Positions 26,316-35,420 of a stretch of 64,000 nt of DNA are shown piece after piece. The stretch is from Bacteroidales bacterium (GTDB lineage Bacteria > Bacteroidota > Bacteroidia > Bacteroidales > P3): the NCBI GenBank assembly GCA_017550405.1, contig JAFZPH010000044.1, positions 22,783-86,782 of the forward strand, read 5' to 3'. A model generated the notes under the pieces. That model saw only the letters and a list, made by a program, of their open reading frames with translations, was not told where the DNA came from and did no database searches. The position numbers and the translations under genes were made by a program. Every line of letters starts with the position of its first letter. The stretch's first letter is position 1.

Positions 26316-27511
26316 TGTTTGACAAATTAAGAAGCTTTATTGATAAGATTAAGCCTGACTTTGTGGCCGGCGGCAAGTTCGGCTGGCTGCAGAGCACGTT
26401 TGAGGCTTTTGAGACGTTCGCTTTCACGCCCAACACCGTGACCAAGCGCGGAAGCCATGTGCGCGACGGCGTCGACATGAAGCGTGCCATGATTACCGTG
26501 GTCATCGCTTTGGTGCCGGCACTGCTGTTCGGTATGTGGAATATCGGTTTCCAGACATCGTTGAACTCCATGGACTGGCCCTACGAACTGGGCACGGCCG
26601 CCAGCTGGTGGTACTGCCTGTGGTTCGGATTCCTGCGTATGCTGCCCTTGATAGTGGTGAGCTACGTGGTGGGCTTGGGCATTGAGTTTATGTTTGCCCA
26701 GATACGTCACCACGAGGTGAACGAGGGCTACCTGGTGACCGGGTTGATTATCCCGATGATTGTGCCGGTGACCACGCCCCTGTGGCAGCTGGCATTGGCT
26801 GTGGCCTTTGCCGTGGTGATTGGCAAGGAGGTGTTCGGCGGCAGCGGAATGAATTTCCTCAACCCCGCACTGGTGGCCAGGGCATTCCTCTTCTTCAGCT
26901 ATCCCACCCACATGTCGGGCGACAGTGTGTGGATAGCGGCCGACCTGTGGGGCACCGACGCCATTGCCGGAGCCACACCGCTGGGTGAGCTGGCGGCAGG
27001 CTCGTGGCCTTCGGACACCGCCCTCGACATGTTCATAGGCATCGTGACGGGCAGCACCTGCGAGACATCGGTGATTGCCATCCTGCTGGGTGCCATCGTG
27101 CTGCTGGTGAGCGGCATAGGCAGCTGGAGGATTATGCTGAGTGTGGTACTTGGCGGTGGCATCATGGGACTGCTGTTCAACCTTATCGGTGCCAACAGCT
27201 ATATGCAGCTGCCTTTCTACTACCACTACTTGATGGGCGGATTTGCTTTCGGCGCAGTGTTTATGGCCACCGACCCCGTCACCTCGGCACAGACCAATGC
27301 AGGCAAATGGATATACGGTTTGTTGATAGGTGTCTTCGCCGTGTTGCTGAGGGTATTGAATCCTGCCTATCCCGAAGGAATGATGCTCAGCATCCTGCTG
27401 ATGAACTGCTTCGCCCCGCTGATTGACCACTGCGTGGTGTCAAGGAATATCAAGAGAAGAGAGCGGAGAGGCTCCGCTGTCGAAAACACAAGAAAGGAGG
27501 TTGTGAGATGA
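26315..27511 (+). CDS. nqrB: Na+-translocating NADH:quinone reductase subunit B
   Basis: 398 residues from ATG 26315; a GTG at 26312 is in frame but less likely. Integral membrane subunit with about ten helices. The covalent FMN site is visible as AGATPLG, equivalent to the SGAT motif whose Thr carries the flavin. NqrB also holds riboflavin and forms part of the Na+ path. Its stop overlaps nqrC by 4 bp. Confidence 0.95.
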   Translation: MFDKLRSFIDKIKPDFVAGGKFGWLQSTFEAFETFAFTPNTVTKRGSHVRDGVDMKRAMITVVIALVPALLFGMWNIGFQTSLNSMDWPYELGTAASWWYCLWFGFLRMLPLIVVSYVVGLGIEFMFAQIRHHEVNEGYLVTGLIIPMIVPVTTPLWQLALAVAFAVVIGKEVFGGSGMNFLNPALVARAFLFFSYPTHMSGDSVWIAADLWGTDAIAGATPLGELAAGSWPSDTALDMFIGIVTGSTCETSVIAILLGAIVLLVSGIGSWRIMLSVVLGGGIMGLLFNLIGANSYMQLPFYYHYLMGGFAFGAVFMATDPVTSAQTNAGKWIYGLLIGVFAVLLRVLNPAYPEGMMLSILLMNCFAPLIDHCVVSRNIKRRERRGSAVENTRKEVVR

Positions 27512-28140
27512 AAACCTTTAGCAACCGATATATGTTTATCTACTCGGCAGTGCTTGTCGCCGTCACGGCACTTATCCTTTCGGTGGTGTCGGTCAGTCTC
27601 AAGCCGCGGCAGGAACGCAACCAGGCCGTGGAGAAGAAACAGATGATACTGAAAGCCGCCGGCATTGCCGCCACCCCTCAGACTGCCGAGCAGCTGTATG
27701 CCGACAATATCAAGGAGGTGAACATTCTGGACCGTGACAGTCTGCCCGCCTATCTGTATGAGACAAGCTGCATCATCCCTGTGCGTGGAACAGGTCTTTG
27801 GGGGCCCATTTGGGGATATATCTGTTTCAACGAAAACTGGGTGATTGAGGGAGCTGTCTTCGACCACAAAGGGGAGACCCCCGGTCTGGGCGGTGAGATT
27901 TCGACAGATGCCTTTGCACGGCGTTTTGTCGGCAAGAGCTGCACCGACTCGCTGATGACCCGGTTTGTACCCATCGTGCTGAAGAAGCATGCCGACCCCG
28001 GCTCGCTCCATGAAGTGGATGCTATCTCGGGCGGTACAATGACCAGCAACGGCGTGACGGCTATGCTTGAAGCCTGTCTGTCGCGATATGAAGAATATAT
28101 GCTAACAAATGCGGGGACTGAACTCCCCAGTGGAGAATAG
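27508..28140 (+). CDS. nqrC: Na+-translocating NADH:quinone reductase subunit C
   Basis: 210 residues. One N-terminal membrane helix (residues 8-30) followed by a periplasmic FMN-binding domain; the FMN-accepting motif is SGGTMTS near residue 173 (consensus SGAT, Gly for Ala here). The 4-bp ATGA overlap with nqrB suggests translational coupling. Shorter than the roughly 250-260-residue proteobacterial NqrC, as is usual in Bacteroidota. Confidence 0.94.
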   Translation: MKTFSNRYMFIYSAVLVAVTALILSVVSVSLKPRQERNQAVEKKQMILKAAGIAATPQTAEQLYADNIKEVNILDRDSLPAYLYETSCIIPVRGTGLWGPIWGYICFNENWVIEGAVFDHKGETPGLGGEISTDAFARRFVGKSCTDSLMTRFVPIVLKKHADPGSLHEVDAISGGTMTSNGVTAMLEACLSRYEEYMLTNAGTELPSGE

Positions 28141-28146
28141 AAAGCT

Positions 28147-28770
28147 ATGAGCACTAAGAATTTTGACTTAATAAAGATGCCGTTTAACAAGAACAATCCC
28201 GTCACCGTACAGGTGCTGGGTATCTGTTCCTGTCTGGCTGTTACGGCGCAGCTGAAGCCTGCTGTGGTGATGGCAATTTCGGTCACCGTGGTGGTGGCCC
28301 TGGCCAACCTAATCATCTCCCTGCTTCGCAATACCATCCCGCCGCGTATCCGCATCATCGTCCAGCTGGTGGTGGTGTCGATGCTGGTGGTGCTTGTCGA
28401 CCAGGTGCTGAAGGCCTACGTCTACGATGTCAGCAAGCAGCTGTCGGTCTTTGTGGGGTTGATTATCACCAACTGCATTGTGATGGGCCGTCTGGAAGCC
28501 TTTGCCATGAGCAATCCCCCGTTGCCCTCGCTATGCGACGGTATCGGCAACGGCCTTGGCTACAGTATCATCCTCGTTATCCTGGGGTTTGTGCGCGAGC
28601 TGTTCGGCAGTGGTAGCCTCTGGGGGTATCCTGTCATGGAGAGCTTGGGCTTCTACAACTTCGGCTACGAGAACAACGGTCTGATGATTATGCCGCCGAT
28701 GGCACTTATCCTGGTCGGCATAATTATCTGGATTCAACGTACACGCAACAAAGATTTACAAGAGAATTAA
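28147..28770 (+). CDS. nqrD: Na+-translocating NADH:quinone reductase subunit D
   Basis: 207 residues. Six-helix membrane protein of the NqrD/RnfE family with the conserved LIITNCIVMGRLEAFA segment containing the Cys that coordinates the intramembrane iron-sulfur centre shared with NqrE. Six bases after nqrC. Confidence 0.95.
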   Translation: MSTKNFDLIKMPFNKNNPVTVQVLGICSCLAVTAQLKPAVVMAISVTVVVALANLIISLLRNTIPPRIRIIVQLVVVSMLVVLVDQVLKAYVYDVSKQLSVFVGLIITNCIVMGRLEAFAMSNPPLPSLCDGIGNGLGYSIILVILGFVRELFGSGSLWGYPVMESLGFYNFGYENNGLMIMPPMALILVGIIIWIQRTRNKDLQEN

Positions 28771-28800
28771 TACCCGCGGTGTTTCGCCGCACTATAGAAC

Positions 28801-29412
28801 ATGGAATACATCAATATCTTCATCAAGTCTATCTTTGTAGACAATATGATTTTCGCCTTCTTCCTGGGCATGTGCTCCTATCTGGCAGTGTCGAAGACGG
28901 TGAAAACCTCGGCGGGCCTGGGCATTGCAGTCACCTTTGTGTTGATTATCACTGTGCCTATCAACTGGCTTGTCAACAAGTACTTTCTTGCTCCGGGAGC
29001 CTTGGCATGGATTAGCCCTTCGTTGGCCGGGGTCGACCTCTCGTTCCTCAGCCTCATCATGTTCATAGCGGTTATCGCCGCTATCGTGCAGATGGTGGAG
29101 ATGATAGTGGAGAAGACGTCGCCTGCGCTGTACAACTCGCTGGGTATCTTCCTCCCCCTTATCGCCGTGAACTGTGCTGTGATGAGCGGCTCGCTCTTCA
29201 TGCAGGAACGCGCCTACAACTTCGGCGAGGCTGTCAGCTTTGCAGCGGGCAGCGGCATCGGCTGGTTTCTGGCCATTGTGGCCATTGCCGCCATCCGCGA
29301 GAAACTGCGCTACAGCCATATTCCACCGGCATTGAAGGGAGTGGGCATCACGTTTATCATCACCGGCCTTATGGGTCTGGCATTCATGAGTTTTATGGGT
29401 ATTAAACTATAA
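28801..29412 (+). CDS. nqrE: Na+-translocating NADH:quinone reductase subunit E
   Basis: 203 residues. Six-helix NqrE/RnfA protein beginning [20 protein letters not shown]; carries the paired Cys motif GMCSYLAV and [13 protein letters not shown] that forms the Fe centre with NqrD. 30 bp after nqrD. Confidence 0.95.
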   Translation: MEYINIFIKSIFVDNMIFAFFLGMCSYLAVSKTVKTSAGLGIAVTFVLIITVPINWLVNKYFLAPGALAWISPSLAGVDLSFLSLIMFIAVIAAIVQMVEMIVEKTSPALYNSLGIFLPLIAVNCAVMSGSLFMQERAYNFGEAVSFAAGSGIGWFLAIVAIAAIREKLRYSHIPPALKGVGITFIITGLMGLAFMSFMGIKL

Positions 29413-29436
29413 CCCGGACAAATACAAACAATCGAT

Positions 29437-30735
29437 ATGGCTACAACAATACTTACCGCGCTAATTGTCATCGTTGTCGTTATCCTGCTCTTGGTGGCTT
29501 TGCTGCTCTTTCTGCGTGCCAAGCTTATACCGCAGGGCAACGTCACCATTACCATCAACGACGACAAGAAACTGACCGTACCCACGGGCAACACACTCAT
29601 CTCCACGCTTGCCGAGCAGAAGATTTATCTGCCCTCGGCATGTGGCGGCAAAGGCTCGTGCGGGCAGTGCAAATGCCGTGTGCTTGAAGGCGGCGGATCC
29701 ATCCTCCCGACAGAGGTGGGTTTCTTCACTCGCAAACAGATACAGGACCACTGGCGCCTGGGTTGCCAGGTGAAGGTGAAAGAGGATCTCAAGATTGCCG
29801 TGCCGCAGTCTATTCTCAGCATCAAGGAATATGAGTGTACGGTGATTTCCAACCGCAATGTGGCTACCTTTATCAAAGAGTTCAAGGTGCAGCTGCCTCC
29901 AGGCGAGCACATGGATTTCGCCCCCGGCTCGTATGCCCAGATTAAGATTCCCAAGTTCAACATCAGTTATGCCGATTACGACCGCGGCTTGATAGGGGAG
30001 GAGTATGTGCCGGCATGGGAGAAATTCAATATGTTCTCGCTGCGTTGTGTGAACACCGAGCCTACGGTGCGTGCCTATTCCATGGCCAACTACCCCGACG
30101 AGGGCGACGTGTTCATGCTTACCGTGCGTATCGCCACGCCCCCATTCAAACCCGACCGCTCGGGCTTTATGGATGTCAATCCCGGCATCGCTTCGTCCTA
30201 TATCTTCTCGCTCAAGCCGGGCGACAAGGTCATCATGTCCGGTCCTTACGGCGAGTTCCATGTCAAGGAGCACCCTGCCGACATGGTGGACAAGCCCGAG
30301 ATGATATGGGTTGGCGGTGGTGCCGGTATGGCCCCGCTGCGTGCCCAGATTATGCACATGACCCGCACGCTGCACACTACCGACCGCGCCATGCACTACT
30401 TCTATGGTGCCCGTGCGCTGAACGAGGTGTTCTATCTCGACGACTTCCACCAGTTGGAACGTGATTTCCCCAACTTCCATTTTCATCTGGCGCTCGACCG
30501 TCCCGACCCCGCTGCCGATGCTGCTGGCGTGCCCTATACCGCCGGCTTCGTGCACAACGTCATGTACGACACTTACCTCAAGGACCATCCCGCCCCCGAG
30601 GATATCGAGTACTACATGTGCGGACCGGGACCCATGAGTTCGGCGGTGGTCAATATGCTGGACAACCTGGGCGTGGCACCCGAAAACATCCTGTACGACG
30701 ATTTCGGCGGCGGTGCCCCTGCCGGTAAAAAATAA
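29437..30735 (+). CDS. nqrF: Na+-translocating NADH:quinone reductase subunit F
   Basis: 432 residues. N-terminal helix (residues 4-28), a 2Fe-2S ferredoxin domain with CGGKGSCGQCKC near residue 70, an FAD-binding domain (RAYSMANYP) and an NAD(P)H-binding domain (GGGAGMAPLRAQI, CGPGPMSSAV). The electron entry point: oxidises NADH and passes electrons to the Na+ pump. Ends the nqr operon; frdC begins 71 bp later with no obvious strong terminator, so the two clusters may share transcripts. Confidence 0.95.
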   Translation: MATTILTALIVIVVVILLLVALLLFLRAKLIPQGNVTITINDDKKLTVPTGNTLISTLAEQKIYLPSACGGKGSCGQCKCRVLEGGGSILPTEVGFFTRKQIQDHWRLGCQVKVKEDLKIAVPQSILSIKEYECTVISNRNVATFIKEFKVQLPPGEHMDFAPGSYAQIKIPKFNISYADYDRGLIGEEYVPAWEKFNMFSLRCVNTEPTVRAYSMANYPDEGDVFMLTVRIATPPFKPDRSGFMDVNPGIASSYIFSLKPGDKVIMSGPYGEFHVKEHPADMVDKPEMIWVGGGAGMAPLRAQIMHMTRTLHTTDRAMHYFYGARALNEVFYLDDFHQLERDFPNFHFHLALDRPDPAADAAGVPYTAGFVHNVMYDTYLKDHPAPEDIEYYMCGPGPMSSAVVNMLDNLGVAPENILYDDFGGGAPAGKK

Positions 30736-30806
30736 CAAGTGTCCCTTGACGGTAAATAAAGTCACTAACACATTAACACGTTCAATAATTAACACATTTA
30801 AGAAAT

Positions 30807-31766
30807 ATGAATTTACCCAAAATCCATTCCATCTCCAAGAAGATATGTGTCGCCCTGTTGGGCGGATTCCTGCTCATCTTCTTGCTGTTCCACGCCAGTG
30901 CCAACCTGCTGGTCCTGCGGCACGACGACGGTGTCTGGTACAGCGCATTCTGCCATTTTATGGGAACCAACTACATCGTGAAGGTCTTTGAGATAGTGCT
31001 GCTCGGTTTCATCGCACTGCACATCTGCTTCACTGTGTGGCTCTGGATTACCAACCGTCTGGCCCGTCCTGTGCGTTACCATCAGGAAGGCAAAAGCAAG
31101 ACCCATCCCGGCTCCAAGCTGATGATGTGGACCGGCATCCTTATCTTCAGTTTCCTCGTCATGCACTTCTGTCAGTTCTATTTTGTCAAATTGGGCTGGG
31201 TGAAAGGTGAATACATGGTCAAGACCGAGAATCTGCAGGACGAAGAGATGATGCAGTGGGCACAGCTTGCCGACCAGATGGAAATCTCGCTCGACGAGTT
31301 TATCAACCAGCTCGAGGAGCGTTCCGCCACGCTCACCGACGAGAACGAGGACGCCGCCGAGACCGAAGAGTATATTGCTCATCTCCGCAGCAAGGCTGCC
31401 GTGTTGGATATTGTGCAGCGTGCATACGCCGAAGACAATATCACCGCGGATGGCAAGTGGATACGCCACCTTACCTACGACGAGCGGAAAACCCTCCGCG
31501 AGGCATTGCCCGACAGCGACCCCGAGCCCGACTTCTACTACATGGTGCGAGAACTCTTCCAGAACCCAATCATGGTGATCCTTTACCTCATCACCTTCGT
31601 GGTGCTCTTCATCCACATGCGCCACGCTTTCCCCTCGGCATTCCAGACCCTCGGCCTGAACAACTACAAGTATGCCAAGGCCATCGACATCCTCGGACAG
31701 ATTTATGCCTGGGTGGTGTGCCTCATGTTCGCTGCCGTGGTCATTTTGGTCTACCTCGGCCTGTAA
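30807..31766 (+). CDS. Succinate dehydrogenase/fumarate reductase cytochrome b subunit, with acidic insertion
   Basis: 319 residues; about five membrane helices of the Bacteroidota b558-type membrane anchor, with conserved His residues for two hemes (FHASANLLV, IALHICF, MHFCQFYFVKLG, HMRHAFPSAFQTLGL). Family members are usually around 220-240 residues. The extra length is an acidic segment of about 100 residues (roughly 137-245, many Glu/Asp, ending DPEPDFYYMVRELF) between helices 3 and 4. Binds menaquinone and heme and anchors the flavoprotein and iron-sulfur subunits encoded next. Confidence 0.9.
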   Translation: MNLPKIHSISKKICVALLGGFLLIFLLFHASANLLVLRHDDGVWYSAFCHFMGTNYIVKVFEIVLLGFIALHICFTVWLWITNRLARPVRYHQEGKSKTHPGSKLMMWTGILIFSFLVMHFCQFYFVKLGWVKGEYMVKTENLQDEEMMQWAQLADQMEISLDEFINQLEERSATLTDENEDAAETEEYIAHLRSKAAVLDIVQRAYAEDNITADGKWIRHLTYDERKTLREALPDSDPEPDFYYMVRELFQNPIMVILYLITFVVLFIHMRHAFPSAFQTLGLNNYKYAKAIDILGQIYAWVVCLMFAAVVILVYLGL

Positions 31767-31799
31767 TCGATATTGTTCATCCTTTAACAGTAAACAAGA

Positions 31800-33752
31800 A
31801 TGATTTTAGACTCTAAAATACCTGAAGGTCCTCTTTCCGAAAAATGGACCAACTACAAAGCCAGTCAGAAGCTTGTCAATCCCGCCAACAAGCGTAAGAT
31901 TAATATCATCGTGGTGGGAACAGGCCTTGCCGGTGCCTCCGCAGCCGCTTCCCTCGGTGCCATGGGCTTCAATGTGGACATCTTCTGCATTCAGGATTCC
32001 CCTCGCCGTGCCCACTCCATCGCTGCACAGGGTGGCATCAATGCCGCCAAGAACTATCAGAACGACGGCGACAGCGTCGAGCGTCTGTTCCGCGACACCA
32101 TCAAGGGTGGCGACTACCGCGCCCGCGAGGCCAACGTCTACCGTCTGGCCGAGGTCAGCGGTGCCATCATTGACCAGTGTGTGGCACAGGGCGTCCCCTT
32201 TGCCCGCGACTATGGCGGACTGCTCGACAACCGCTCCTTCGGTGGCGCACAGGTCAGCCGCACCTTCTACGCCCGCGGCCAAACCGGCCAGCAGCTCCTC
32301 CTCGGCGCCTACGGTGCGCTGAGCCGTGAGATTGCCCGCGGCAGTGTCAAACTGCACGAACGCCACGAGATGATGGAACTCGTTGTTGTCGATGGCCGCG
32401 CTCGCGGCATCATCGCCCGCAACCTCGTCACCGGCGACCTCGAGCGCTATGCCGCCCATGCCGTCGTGCTGGCTACCGGTGGTTATGGCAATATCTACTA
32501 CCTCTCCACCAATGCCATGAACAGCAACGGCTCCGCCGCCTGGGTCTGCCATAAGAAAGGCGCCGCCTTCGCCAACCCCTGCTACGTTCAGATTCACCCC
32601 ACCTGCATCCCCGTCCACGGCGACTACCAGTCCAAGCTCACCCTCATGAGCGAGAGCCTCCGCAACGATGGCCGTATCTGGGTGCCCAAGAAGAAGGAAG
32701 ACGCTGAAGCCATCCGCCGTGGCGAGAAAGGCCCCAACGACATTCCCGAAGAAGACCGCGACTACTATCTGGAGCGTCGCTATCCCGCCTTCGGCAACCT
32801 GGTGCCCCGCGATGTGGCCTCCCGTGCCGCCAAGGAGCGTTGCGATGCCGGCTACGGCGTCGGCCCCACAGGTCTAGCCGTCTACCTCGACTTTGCCGAT
32901 GCCATCCAGCGTCTCGGCCGCGATGTGGTGGAGCAGAAATACGGCAACCTCTTCCAGATGTACCAGAAGATTGTCGATGTCGACCCCTACGAGAATCCCA
33001 TGATGATTTATCCCGCCATCCACTACACCATGGGTGGTCTCTGGGTGGACTACGAGCTGCAGACCACCATCCCCGGCCTCTTCGCCGCTGGCGAGGCCAA
33101 CTTCTCCGACCACGGTGCCAACCGTCTCGGTGCCTCCGCCCTGATGCAGGGCCTGGCCGACGGCTACTTCGTCCTGCCCTACACCATGCAGAACTACCTG
33201 GCCGACCAAATCTATGTGGGCAAAATCTCCGACAAGACCCCCGAGTTCGACCAAGCCGAGCTGGCCGTCCGTGAGCGACTCCAGACCCTCCTCAACATCA
33301 AGTCCGACAAGTCCGACCAGTCCCATTCCGTCGACCATTTCCACAAGGCCTTGGGCCGCATAATGTGGGAGTATGTAGGCATGGCCCGCAACACCGAGAG
33401 CCTCACCACCGCCCAGCGTCTGGTTGCCGACCTCGAAGCCGAGTTCTGGAAAGAGGTCTTTATCCCCGGCTCCACCGACGAGTTCAACCCCGAGTTGGAG
33501 AAGGCCTACCGTTTGGCCGACTACTTCGAGCTGGCACGCCTCATCATCACCGATGCCATGCACCGCGAGGAGTCCTGCGGCGGCCACTTCCGTACCGAAC
33601 ACCAGACCGAGGACGGCGAGACCCAGCGCGACGACGAGAACTTCATGTATGTCGCCGCTTGGGAGTACCAAGGCCACGACGTCACCGAGACGATGACCAA
33701 AGAGCCTCTCAACTACGAACACATCAAGATAGCAAAACGTAATTATAAATAA
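31800..33752 (+). CDS. Fumarate reductase/succinate dehydrogenase flavoprotein subunit
   Basis: 650 residues. FAD-binding [14 protein letters not shown], the covalent-flavin His in [14 protein letters not shown], and substrate-site motifs ([23 protein letters not shown]). Interconverts succinate and fumarate; in fermentative Bacteroidales mainly fumarate reduction to succinate. The adjacent NQR supplies quinol. A 4-residue-spaced Ser/Asp/Lys-rich segment (KSDKSDQS, about 502-510) looks like a surface loop insert. Starts 33 bp after the cytochrome gene; frdB starts 3 bp after its stop. Confidence 0.95.
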   Translation: MILDSKIPEGPLSEKWTNYKASQKLVNPANKRKINIIVVGTGLAGASAAASLGAMGFNVDIFCIQDSPRRAHSIAAQGGINAAKNYQNDGDSVERLFRDTIKGGDYRAREANVYRLAEVSGAIIDQCVAQGVPFARDYGGLLDNRSFGGAQVSRTFYARGQTGQQLLLGAYGALSREIARGSVKLHERHEMMELVVVDGRARGIIARNLVTGDLERYAAHAVVLATGGYGNIYYLSTNAMNSNGSAAWVCHKKGAAFANPCYVQIHPTCIPVHGDYQSKLTLMSESLRNDGRIWVPKKKEDAEAIRRGEKGPNDIPEEDRDYYLERRYPAFGNLVPRDVASRAAKERCDAGYGVGPTGLAVYLDFADAIQRLGRDVVEQKYGNLFQMYQKIVDVDPYENPMMIYPAIHYTMGGLWVDYELQTTIPGLFAAGEANFSDHGANRLGASALMQGLADGYFVLPYTMQNYLADQIYVGKISDKTPEFDQAELAVRERLQTLLNIKSDKSDQSHSVDHFHKALGRIMWEYVGMARNTESLTTAQRLVADLEAEFWKEVFIPGSTDEFNPELEKAYRLADYFELARLIITDAMHREESCGGHFRTEHQTEDGETQRDDENFMYVAAWEYQGHDVTETMTKEPLNYEHIKIAKRNYK

Positions 33753-33755
33753 GCC

Positions 33756-34514
33756 ATGAAATTCACATTACATATCTGGCGGCAGGAGAATGCCCGCGCC
33801 AAAGGCCATTTCGAGACTTACCATCTCGACAATATATCGCCCGATTGTTCTTTCCTTGAGATGCTCGACATCCTCAACGAACAGCTTGTCAATGACCGCA
33901 TATCCCATCCCGTCTGTTTCGACAACGACTGCCGCGAAGGCATCTGCGGCATGTGCGGCCTATATATCAATGGCCGTCCCCACGGCAACGACGACGGTGT
34001 CACCACCTGCCAGCTCCACATGCGCAAGTTCCACGACGGCGACGAGATTTGGATTGAGCCCTGGCGCGCCAAGCCCTTCCCCGTCATCCGCGACCTTGTC
34101 GTCGACCGCACCGCCTTCGACAAAATCATCCAGGCCGGAGGCTACATCAGCACCACCACCGGTGGCGTTCCCGACGCCAACACCATCCCCATCCCCAAGC
34201 ACAAGGCCGACCAAGCCATGGATGCCGCCGCCTGCATCGGCTGCGGTGCCTGCGTGGCCGCCTGCAAGAACGCCAGCGCCATGCTCTTTGTCGGTGCCAA
34301 GGTCAGCCACCTTGCCCTGCTCCCGCAAGGCAAAGTCGAGGCCGCCGACCGCGTCAGGAAGATGGTCATGAAGATGGATGAACTCGGCTTCGGATCCTGC
34401 ACCAACACCTACGCCTGCGAGGCTGAATGTCCCAAGGAAATCAAACGGCAGAACATCGCCCGCCTCAACCGCCAGTGGATCGGCCAGCTCTTTGGCCGCG
34501 ACCGAAGAGACTAA
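33756..34514 (+). CDS. Fumarate reductase/succinate dehydrogenase iron-sulfur subunit
   Basis: 252 residues. 2Fe-2S site [10 protein letters not shown] with a later Cys (TTCQL), then ferredoxin-like cysteines [13 protein letters not shown] and [15 protein letters not shown] for the other two clusters. Passes electrons between the quinone site in the membrane anchor and the flavoprotein. Last gene of the frdCAB cluster. Three strong hairpins follow. Confidence 0.95.
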   Translation: MKFTLHIWRQENARAKGHFETYHLDNISPDCSFLEMLDILNEQLVNDRISHPVCFDNDCREGICGMCGLYINGRPHGNDDGVTTCQLHMRKFHDGDEIWIEPWRAKPFPVIRDLVVDRTAFDKIIQAGGYISTTTGGVPDANTIPIPKHKADQAMDAAACIGCGACVAACKNASAMLFVGAKVSHLALLPQGKVEAADRVRKMVMKMDELGFGSCTNTYACEAECPKEIKRQNIARLNRQWIGQLFGRDRRD

Positions 34515-34633
34515 CCGTCCTCAGCAGGTGGCTCTTCGGCCGCGACCACCGCGATTGACCGTCCGCCGATTGCCTGACAAACTGCAAAACAAACTACAAC
34601 GCGGTTCCCCGCAACCGCTGATACACTATCCCG

Positions 34634-34665
34634 CACCGTCTTGGATTTGCGAATCCAAGATGGTG
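34634..34665. repeat. Hairpin with GGATT-TGCG-AATCC core
   Basis: 14-bp stem CACCGTCTTGGATT / AATCCAAGATGGTG (one G-U). Shares its core with three palindromes at 38623-38717 on the other side of the accessory gene. Confidence 0.65.
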
Positions 34666-34711
34666 CCTTGTTTTGGCTATGCCCCGCCTACCGCCACCCA
34701 ACCCCTGTTGT

Positions 34712-34756
34712 TTCCACACTTGTTCTGCACCATAAAAGTGTAAAACAAGTGTGGAA
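34712..34756. repeat. Perfect 13-bp inverted repeat TTCCACACTTGTT
   Basis: Arms at 34712-34724 and 34744-34756 with a 19-base loop. Located between the frd cluster and the next hairpin; no T run, so not a standard terminator. Confidence 0.6.
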
Positions 34757-34772
34757 CAACCGCCCTTCAACC

Positions 34773-34819
34773 GTTCAACGCTCGTTCTATACTGAATGGA
34801 TATAGAACGAGCGTTGAAC
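34773..34819. repeat. Perfect 19-bp inverted repeat
   Basis: Arms 34773-34791 (GTTCAACGCTCGTTCTATA) and 34801-34819, 9-base loop. The strongest stem in the window; non-coding. Could end frd transcription or mark an element boundary. Confidence 0.65.
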
Positions 34820-34909
34820 TTGCGTTTTCCAAACCTCTTTGTAGCAATACATCAACACACAAAAACCACCATCAGTTCAACCCAAATGCACCGCCCGTGG
34901 CAATAAATT

Positions 34910-34940
34910 CTTGCGGAATGGAGAAAAAGTTGTATCTTTG
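34910..34940 (+). promoter_or_regulatory. Promoter of the structured RNA
   Basis: CTTG (34910-34913), exactly 19 bp, TATCTTTG (34933-34940) followed by CA. Same architecture as the rplU and rRNA promoters, so transcription should start near 34946, about 475 bp before the next start codon. Confidence 0.8.
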
Positions 34941-34945
34941 CATCT

Positions 34946-35310
34946 GATAAGCAAAAACATTATTAAGATGTAATATATAAAACAGTATAATATAAAACAT
35001 TGAGCTTGACGCTCTTGTTCCCGTATTGAGAAGTCTGGTAAACTTAATCGCGATGAGAATAAGAATGCGTAAGGTTCACGTCAGGGGCGTGGATTTTCGT
35101 ATCACTTATTTATCGCATGGGTAATACCAGACACCCTCAATACAAATAAGGCAGTTTTGACGAAAGAATCACGCCTTTCTTCATGCCCCTTACTTCACGA
35201 ACAAGACTTCTGGCCCAGTAAAGCAGGGAAGCCGAAAACTGCATCCAAGAGTAGGCATAAAACATCAAAACCTATCAATTAAGGCTTTATAAGTGAGGTA
35301 AAGATGCCAA
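34946..35310 (+). ncRNA. Candidate structured non-coding RNA (about 300-360 nt)
   Basis: No long open frame. Nested helices: GTATTGAG/CTCAATAC (35023-35030 with 35136-35143), GTCTGGTA/TACCAGAC (35033-35040 with 35125-35132), GCGAT/ATCGC (35050-35054 with 35112-35116), AATAAG/CTTATT (35058-35063 with 35105-35110), ATGCG/CGTAT, and a CACG/CGTG tip hairpin (35077-35091): one long rod. A small GAGC/GCTC hairpin precedes it (35002-35014). A second domain is closed by GCAGTTTT/AAAACTGC (35151-35158 with 35235-35242) and contains GAAAG/CTTTC and CTT/AAG hairpins. The ends are estimates. Could be a stand-alone RNA (guide, antitoxin or 6S-like) or the 5' leader of the 932-residue protein gene that starts at 35421. 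Confidence 0.75.
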
Positions 35311-35420
35311 GTTCCATCGTTTAGTTTTAATTGTGAAACATGATGATGTTCAATGTTGTATTAATTATTTTTAAGTAGTTTTATATAAACCTATTACAAT
35401 GGGTTTGAGTCAAGATTAAT

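Noticed and set aside
34946..35310. tmRNA, RNase P RNA, group I/II intron or retron RNA
   Set aside because: No tRNA-like end, no RNase P core motifs, no intron domain V or splice borders, and no reverse transcriptase nearby.
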